The notes below the pieces were generated by a model. It saw nothing but the letters and a program-made list of their open reading frames with translations, ran no database searches and was not told the DNA's origin. Positions 5,740 through 10,619 of a DNA stretch of 10,619 bases are shown here, one piece after another. Position 1 is the first letter of the stretch, and each line of letters starts with the position of its first letter. Source of the DNA: Acidimicrobiales bacterium (lineage in GTDB: Bacteria; Actinomycetota; Acidimicrobiia; Acidimicrobiales; Ilumatobacteraceae); contig JAURHL010000057.1 of NCBI GenBank assembly GCA_030833305.1, positions 1 through 10,619 on the forward strand, given 5' to 3'. The translations under genes and the position numbers were made by a program.

Positions 5740-7158
5740 TCAGTGGCCGAGATCGGCGCGCGAGGTCGCCCACCACGCATCCAAACGTCGCCGGATCTCG
5801 TCGTCTCCGATGATTCCCTCGTCCAGTCGGATCTCGAGAAGGAACTTCATCGCCCGTCCCACCGCCGGCCCGGCCGGGATACCCAGATGCTCCATCACCG
5901 CCGTGCCGTCCATTTCCGGTCGGATGGCCTCGAGCTCCTCGCGGGCGGCCAATTCCACGATTCGCTCCTCGAGCTCGTCCATACGGCGCGCCAGTCGGGC
6001 GGCCTTGCGCTCGTTGCGGGTGGTGCAATCGCACCGTGTGAGCACGTTGAGTTCGGCGAGCAGAGGCCCGGCGTCGTTCACGTAGCGGCGCACGGCGGCA
6101 TCGGTCCACCCCATCTCGTAGGTGTGGAACCGCAAATGCAGTCGCACCAATTCGGTGATGGCATCGTTGTCTTCGTTCGAATATCTGAGGGCCGCCAGGC
6201 GCTTGCGCGTCATTTTGGCACCCTTGATGTCGTGCATGTGGAACGTGGTGCCCTTGCCTTCCACGAATCCGCGGGTGGCCGGCTTGCCGACGTCATGGAA
6301 CAAGGCCGCCAACCGGGTGATACGGAAGTCGAATTCGCGATGAGCGTCGGGACGCACGTTCTCGATGACGGCGAGCGTGTGTGTGAGCACGTCCTTGTGA
6401 CGATGAATCGGGTCGTTCTCCAAGCGCATCGCGGGCAACTCGGGGAGGAAGTGGTCGGCCAAACCCGTCTCCACCAGGAACCACAAGCCCGCCGTAGGCG
6501 AATCGACGACGATCAACTTGTCCAGTTCGTCGCGAATTCTCTCGGCCGACACGATCGTCAGACGGTCACGCATGTTCCTCACGGCGTCGACCAGTTCGGG
6601 AACGGGCTCCATGCCCAAACGCGCGATGAAACGCGCGGCCCGCATCATGCGCAGCGGGTCGTCGCTGAAACTGATCTCGGGATCGAGGGGTGTCCGCAGA
6701 GTGCGCGTCAACAGGTCGGCCGCACCGCCGAAGGGATCGACCAAGGTGGGTGAGTCAGAAGTGACCTCGAGGGCCATGGCGTTGATCGTGAAGTCGCGCC
6801 GGGACAGGTCGGCCTCGATGTCGTCGGAGAACTCGACGTCGGGCTTGCGGGTGTCGGCGTGATACGCCTCGGCACGATGGGTGGTGATTTCGTAGACCCG
6901 GTCACCCTTGCGGGCCCCGATGGTTCCGAATCGCTCTCCTTGGGTCCACAGCGCGTCGGACCAACCCGACAACAGCCGCTTGATCTGTTCGGGGCGCGCG
7001 TCGGTGGTGGCATCGAAGTCGAGGTTCGTGTCGGTGTGGCCGCTCAAAAGGTCCCGGACCGAGCCTCCGACCAGGTACAAGCGGTGCCCCGACGCGCGAA
7101 ACATCTCCCCGATCTCGGACAACTCCTCCAGAACCGGAGCGAAACGATCGGGGATCAC
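5740..7158 (-). CDS. cca: CCA tRNA nucleotidyltransferase
   Basis: This enzyme adds or repairs the CCA end of tRNAs without a template. The 472-residue protein has the class II head domain: LYLVGGSVRD (27-36), catalytic Asp47 and Asp49 in LDFDATTDARPE, RRDFTINAMAL (120-130) and the nucleotide-binding-associated DPLRMMRAARF (167-177). An HD domain follows, with His288-Asp289 in LFHDVGKPATRG, as in actinobacterial PcnA proteins. The name pcnA is also used for it; true poly(A) polymerase activity is less likely but cannot be excluded from sequence. Translation starts at GTG (7158), which overlaps the deacetylase stop as GTGA. GAAGG lies very close to the start, so coupling to the upstream gene is likely. 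Confidence 0.95.
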   Translation of the reverse strand: MIPDRFAPVLEELSEIGEMFRASGHRLYLVGGSVRDLLSGHTDTNLDFDATTDARPEQIKRLLSGWSDALWTQGERFGTIGARKGDRVYEITTHRAEAYHADTRKPDVEFSDDIEADLSRRDFTINAMALEVTSDSPTLVDPFGGAADLLTRTLRTPLDPEISFSDDPLRMMRAARFIARLGMEPVPELVDAVRNMRDRLTIVSAERIRDELDKLIVVDSPTAGLWFLVETGLADHFLPELPAMRLENDPIHRHKDVLTHTLAVIENVRPDAHREFDFRITRLAALFHDVGKPATRGFVEGKGTTFHMHDIKGAKMTRKRLAALRYSNEDNDAITELVRLHLRFHTYEMGWTDAAVRRYVNDAGPLLAELNVLTRCDCTTRNERKAARLARRMDELEERIVELAAREELEAIRPEMDGTAVMEHLGIPAGPAVGRAMKFLLEIRLDEGIIGDDEIRRRLDAWWATSRADLGH

Positions 7159-8183
7159 GCCTTCAGGTTATGACCCGCGGCATTCCAAAAGTCACGGATC
7201 TCGTCGATGCGCGCGGTCGCTTCGGCGGAGCCTCCGGACGTCTCGGATTCGGGTCGATGAACGATTCCGAGAAGGGCCGCCAATGTCGATGCGGTACTCA
7301 TGCGCAACGCATCGAGGTCGTAGCCACCCTCGAGCATCACCAATCGTCGACCCGCGGGCACCAACTCCAACAGGGCGCTGATCATGGCCGGGTAGTCGCC
7401 CGACGACAGCGCCATCTGGGTGATGGGGTCGTTGCGATGCGCGTCGAATCCGGCCGAAATGATCAGCCAGGTCGGATCGAAGGCTCGGCCGCGGGGCACC
7501 ACCAGCTCGTCGAAGGCCCGTCGATACGAGTCACCCGTCGTTCCGGGGGGCAAGGGCACGTTCATCGTGTAGCCGAGACCGGCACCGACACCGATCTCGT
7601 CGAACCAGCCGGTGCCCGGATACAAGGGCCACTGGTGCACCGACACGAACATCACGCGCGGATCATCCTCGAAGACGTCTTGGGTTCCGTTGCCGTGATG
7701 CGCGTCGAAATCGACCACCAACACCCGTTCGCCACGATCAGCCAGATGAGCGGCGGCCACCGCGACGTTGGAGATCAGGCAGAAACCCATGGTCTCGGTT
7801 CGTGTGGCGTGATGACCCGGAGGGCGCACCGCACAGAACGCCGCGTCGGCCCGTCCGGCCTCCAATGCCTCGATAGCGGTCAAGCCCGCTCCCGCGGCCA
7901 GGAGGGCCGCCGTCAACGATCCGCTCGATGCCCGAGTGTCGGGATCCAGGCGCCCACCCCCGGCTCGAACCACTTCCTCGATCCGTTCGAGGTGACCGGC
8001 AGAGTGCACGCGCAAGACCTGCTCACGGGTGGCCGGACGTGGCTCGATCGGCACCAGGGCCTCGGTGACGCCGATGTCGCGCGCACCATCGATGACCGCA
8101 CCCAACCGAGCCGGCCGTTCTTGATGAGTCGGGCCGTTCACGTGATCGAGATAGGCCTCGTGGGTCAAGAACAGCAACGACAT
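7155..8183 (-). CDS. Histone deacetylase superfamily (AcuC/acetylpolyamine amidohydrolase-like) hydrolase
   Basis: The 342-residue zinc hydrolase has all the arginase/deacetylase-fold motifs. These are RPPGHHA (120-126, His124-His125 charge relay), DFDAHHGNGTQD (158-169, zinc ligands Asp160 and His162), SAGFDAH (243-249, ligand Asp247) and EGGYD (285-289, Tyr288 stabilising the transition state). Family members remove acyl groups from lysines (as AcuC does on acetyl-CoA synthetase) or from polyamines; which applies here is not readable. No acsA or polyamine gene is nearby. The start ATG is 38 bp from the divergent GNAT gene. Its end overlaps cca by 4 nt, making it the probable first gene of the minus-strand group. 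Confidence 0.93.
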   Translation of the reverse strand: MSLLFLTHEAYLDHVNGPTHQERPARLGAVIDGARDIGVTEALVPIEPRPATREQVLRVHSAGHLERIEEVVRAGGGRLDPDTRASSGSLTAALLAAGAGLTAIEALEAGRADAAFCAVRPPGHHATRTETMGFCLISNVAVAAAHLADRGERVLVVDFDAHHGNGTQDVFEDDPRVMFVSVHQWPLYPGTGWFDEIGVGAGLGYTMNVPLPPGTTGDSYRRAFDELVVPRGRAFDPTWLIISAGFDAHRNDPITQMALSSGDYPAMISALLELVPAGRRLVMLEGGYDLDALRMSTASTLAALLGIVHRPESETSGGSAEATARIDEIRDFWNAAGHNLKA

Positions 8184-8191
8184 CAGGGCGC

Positions 8192-8214
8192 ACGATAACC
8201 GTCGCCGCTACCGT
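8192..8214. promoter_or_regulatory. Divergent leaderless promoters, deacetylase and GNAT genes
   Basis: The 38 bp between the two divergent genes holds a -10 box for each direction. On the plus strand TACCGT (8209-8214) ends 7 nt before the GTG at 8222. On the minus strand TATCGT (8197-8192) ends 8 nt before the ATG at 8183. Both fit TANNNT and put the transcript start at or next to the start codon. No good -35 elements are visible. The AGGAGG at 8216-8221 abuts the GTG directly and is badly placed as a ribosome-binding site. Confidence 0.45.
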
Positions 8215-8221
8215 CAGGAGG

Positions 8222-8953
8222 GTGACGGCGAGGGTGTTGGACGACGGAACGGTGCGCGCTCGCCTGCGTCCGTGGCCCCGTGAGGTCGACGTCGCGCATC
8301 TGGTACTCACCGATCACACCGTGGCTCCACGTTCCACCACCGTGCGCGACTGGATGAACCTCGTCGCCCGCGACGGCTACGCCACCATTCGCACCGGCGC
8401 GCTCTCCCCCGAGGCCGCCGGCGTCTTTCTCGACCATGGATTCGTCGAGATCCAACATCTGGCGCTCTTGCGGCTCGACCTGAGCGCCGTGATCATCGGT
8501 GAGCCCCATCACCGCACCCGACCGCTGCGCACGAATCGGGCCTTCGAGACCGCCGCCCGCATCGACCGCAAAGCCTTCGACGATGGATGGGAACTCGACG
8601 CCGGCGGAATCCGCGACGCCTGTGAGGCGACGCCGACGCACCGCATCCGGCTGGCACTCACCACCGCCGACGAGCCGGCGGGCTACATGATCACCGGTCG
8701 CAACGGTTCCGCGGGGTTCATCCAGCGGCTGGCCGTCGAACCCGGCCACGAGGGGCAAGGGGTGGCCACGTCGTTGCTCATCGACGGACTCCGTTGGCTC
8801 CGACGACACGGGGTGAGCGACGTGCTCATCAACACCCGTCGCGACAATGACCGTGCCCTCGACCTGTACCGACGCCTTGGCTTCGTCGACATGGACGAGA
8901 ATCTCTCGGTGCTCGAAGCGTCGGTGGTCCCACGAACCCGCGAGGAACGATGA
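8222..8953 (+). CDS. GNAT family N-acetyltransferase
   Basis: The 243-residue protein ends in a GNAT domain (about 95-240). The acetyl-CoA-binding motif A is AVEPGHEGQGVATSLL (171-186), and NDRALDLYRRLGF (209-221) is the usual terminal strand-helix region. Residues 50-87 (DGYATIRTGALSPEAAGVFL onward to HGFVEI and LALLRLDL) resemble the second half of another GNAT domain without the acetyl-CoA loop, so the protein may be a degenerate tandem. The substrate is unknown; N-terminal, lysine and small-molecule acetylation are all possible. The GTG at 8222 fits a leaderless transcript; GTG at 8234 is an alternative start. The stop overlaps the DUF6049 ATG as ATGA, so the two are probably coupled. Confidence 0.88.
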   Translation: MTARVLDDGTVRARLRPWPREVDVAHLVLTDHTVAPRSTTVRDWMNLVARDGYATIRTGALSPEAAGVFLDHGFVEIQHLALLRLDLSAVIIGEPHHRTRPLRTNRAFETAARIDRKAFDDGWELDAGGIRDACEATPTHRIRLALTTADEPAGYMITGRNGSAGFIQRLAVEPGHEGQGVATSLLIDGLRWLRRHGVSDVLINTRRDNDRALDLYRRLGFVDMDENLSVLEASVVPRTREER

Positions 8954-10619
8954 AGCGTCTCCTGCTCGCGGCCGTCGTGATCTCCGGTGTGATCGGGGGT
9001 GGTTTCGGATCATCCGTGTCGGCACTGCCCGCGGTCAGCCCCTCGCTCGGGGTGTTGATCAGCCAGGACCAATACGTGGCCGGGGTCAAGGGTTCGCTCG
9101 TGCGGTTCAGCATCTCGGCGCGTGACCTGCCGCTCGACGGAACGGCGTCCATCGCCATCACCTCGTATCGACCGGTGCGAACCCGAGTCGCGGTACGCGA
9201 GGCGATGGCGGGTGACCTTCCGAGCGTGGTCGACACCGTCTTGTTGCCCGCCGCCGACATCCCCCGTGACGGTGCCGGATATCTCGACATCCAGGTGCCC
9301 ATCGAAATCGGCGTGCGCACCCGGGACAATCTGCAGATGTCGGCCGTCGGGATTCACCCCGTCACCGTGGGGATCGTGGTCGACAAACAGGTCGTCGACC
9401 AGATCGTCACCTTCGTCGAACGGCTACCCGAAGGCTCCTCCGCACCATCTGGTCGGGCCACTCTCCAGGTGGCCGTGGTGGCCGGGCTCACGGGACCACT
9501 CGCTCTTCGATCCGATGGCTCGACGGTCGTCGACACGTCGGCTCTGGAGCGCACCGAACAATTGGTCTCGGCGATCGAGGGTCTCGACATGACCCCGCTG
9601 ACCGTGTTGGCCCGACCGGCTTGGATCGACGCCATTCGACGACTGGGTGACGAATCCGTCGAACTTCTGAGCCGGATCGACGGCCTGCAATCGGTTCAGA
9701 TGATGTCGGCGCCGTACGTCGATGCCGATCCCGACGAGTTGGTCTCCGTCGGCGCTCCCGCGATCTTCCTCGAGCAGTTGCGTCGCGGTGAGGACGTGTT
9801 GCTCGCCGCCATTCCCTCGTCGGGTACGACGCGCGACACGTACCTGGCGACGCACGGGGTCTCGGCTGGTTCGGTCACCTTGTTGCGCGACATGGGGTTC
9901 CGTTCGTTGGTTCTCACGCCACGCGCCCAAGCCGACACGGCGCAGGGGGCCTCGTTTCTCGCCGACCCCACCCGATTGATTCGATTGGGTTTCGGGGCGG
10001 GATCGATCGACGTCGCCTTGGCCGATCCCGCGCTGTCGCTCACCATGACCGAGGGGTCCCGAGCGGGCGCCGACGCCTATCTCGCCTCCCAGCACCTCTT
10101 CGCGGAACTACGCGTTCTGCACGAGGAACTGCTCGCCAACGACGAGGACACCGCCGGTCGAACGGTCGTGATGACGACGATGGATGGATCACCGCCGTCG
10201 GCGGAGTTCTTGGCCGCCCTCATGTCGTCGCTGTCCACCGAGCCCGACATCGTGTCGGTCACCCTGGATGACGCCCTGCGTTCCACGGATCTGAATCTCA
10301 CCGAGACCGGCCCCGTGGTTCTGGAGTTGCCCACCACCGAGGCCGGTGATGCGCGGGCGCGCCGACTCGCCGACATCGACGCGGCGTTGCGCGGTCGTAT
10401 CGGGTCCTTCACGGCCATGTTGCCCACCGGGGACGTCCGCGCGGAGATGTGGCGCGGCATCTTGGAGGTTCTGCCGGACTCCGCGCTCTCCGACGCCGAC
10501 CGCGAGTCCTATATCGGGGCCGTGAGCACCGAGATGGCTTCCCTCGCCGGGTCGATCTCGCTTCCCTCGTCGACCACCTTCACGCTCGGTGGTCGTGACA
10601 GTTCGATTCGCATCACCCT
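8950..10619 (+). CDS. Secreted DUF6049 family protein (3' end outside window)
   Basis: From the ATG at 8950 the frame is open for 556 codons to the window edge. An N-terminal signal peptide is clear: Lys2-Arg3, a hydrophobic stretch 4-19 and a VSA cleavage site after residue 25. A beta-rich region follows to about 160, then an alpha/beta region with words typical of DUF6049 (M. tuberculosis Rv3909-like), such as a DTSALERTEQLV region and MMSAPYVDADPDELVSVG. Family members are cell-envelope proteins usually placed before murJ, the lipid II flippase, and often end in a membrane anchor; both would lie beyond the edge here. The central part recalls a sugar-deacetylase-like barrel, but I see no His-His-Asp metal triad. 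No enzymatic function is known. Confidence 0.82.
   Translation, partial: MKRLLLAAVVISGVIGGGFGSSVSALPAVSPSLGVLISQDQYVAGVKGSLVRFSISARDLPLDGTASIAITSYRPVRTRVAVREAMAGDLPSVVDTVLLPAADIPRDGAGYLDIQVPIEIGVRTRDNLQMSAVGIHPVTVGIVVDKQVVDQIVTFVERLPEGSSAPSGRATLQVAVVAGLTGPLALRSDGSTVVDTSALERTEQLVSAIEGLDMTPLTVLARPAWIDAIRRLGDESVELLSRIDGLQSVQMMSAPYVDADPDELVSVGAPAIFLEQLRRGEDVLLAAIPSSGTTRDTYLATHGVSAGSVTLLRDMGFRSLVLTPRAQADTAQGASFLADPTRLIRLGFGAGSIDVALADPALSLTMTEGSRAGADAYLASQHLFAELRVLHEELLANDEDTAGRTVVMTTMDGSPPSAEFLAALMSSLSTEPDIVSVTLDDALRSTDLNLTETGPVVLELPTTEAGDARARRLADIDAALRGRIGSFTAMLPTGDVRAEMWRGILEVLPDSALSDADRESYIGAVSTEMASLAGSISLPSSTTFTLGGRDSSIRIT

Noticed and set aside
5626..6753. 375-codon plus-strand frame opposite cca
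   Set aside because: It shows no domain and has an unusual composition; it is a shadow of the cca codon bias.
7170..8198. Long plus-strand open frame almost exactly opposite the deacetylase gene
   Set aside because: Its translation is Arg/Gly/His-rich without recognisable motifs, while the minus strand carries every deacetylase motif. Long antisense frames are expected in G/C-rich DNA.

Overview
The window looks like a chromosomal housekeeping segment from a high-G+C actinobacterium. The organism call is inference. It rests on the actinobacterial families DUF5318 and DUF6049, on G/C-rich third codon positions, on frequent GTG or overlapping ATGA/GTGA starts, and on -10 boxes placed as for leaderless mRNAs. 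A deep-branching lineage such as Acidimicrobiia would fit, but no rRNA or marker comparison is available here. There are no insertion sequences, phage genes, CRISPR arrays, tRNAs or rRNAs.

Layout from left to right. At 1-671 two minus-strand genes run off the left edge: a two-helix small membrane protein and an HD-domain nucleotidase-like protein. A VOC (glyoxalase-fold) enzyme starts divergently at 716 on the plus strand and converges on dnaB, with 12 bp between the two stops. At 1283-4493 lies the minus-strand operon rpsF-ssb-rpsR-rplI, followed by dnaB (S6, SSB, S18, L9, replicative helicase). It is preceded by a promoter and a structured leader that matches the known S6:S18 autoregulatory motif. 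A perfect DnaA box with two weaker neighbours lies just upstream of dnaB. At 4638-8183 a second tight minus-strand group reads histone-deacetylase-like hydrolase, cca (CCA-adding enzyme), DUF5318 and a multi-helix membrane protein. At 8222-10619 the plus strand carries a GNAT acetyltransferase overlapping by 4 nt a secreted DUF6049 protein that is cut by the right edge.

How the parts fit. The core is replication and translation: helicase, single-strand binding protein, three ribosomal proteins and tRNA 3'-end maturation. From memory of Mycobacterium tuberculosis, DUF5318 plus rpsF-ssb-rpsR-rplI-dnaB lies on one side of oriC, and cca (pcnA) plus the DUF6049 gene lies on the other. Here the two groups are fused, with cca and DUF5318 26 bp apart. 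This suggests an oriC-proximal region with a different ancestral or rearranged order.

I see no wholly new defence or mobile system. The points most worth checking are the S6:S18 leader overlapping the rpsF Shine-Dalgarno, the acidic tail on S18, the DnaA boxes before dnaB, and the deacetylase/acetyltransferase pair inserted between cca and DUF6049.
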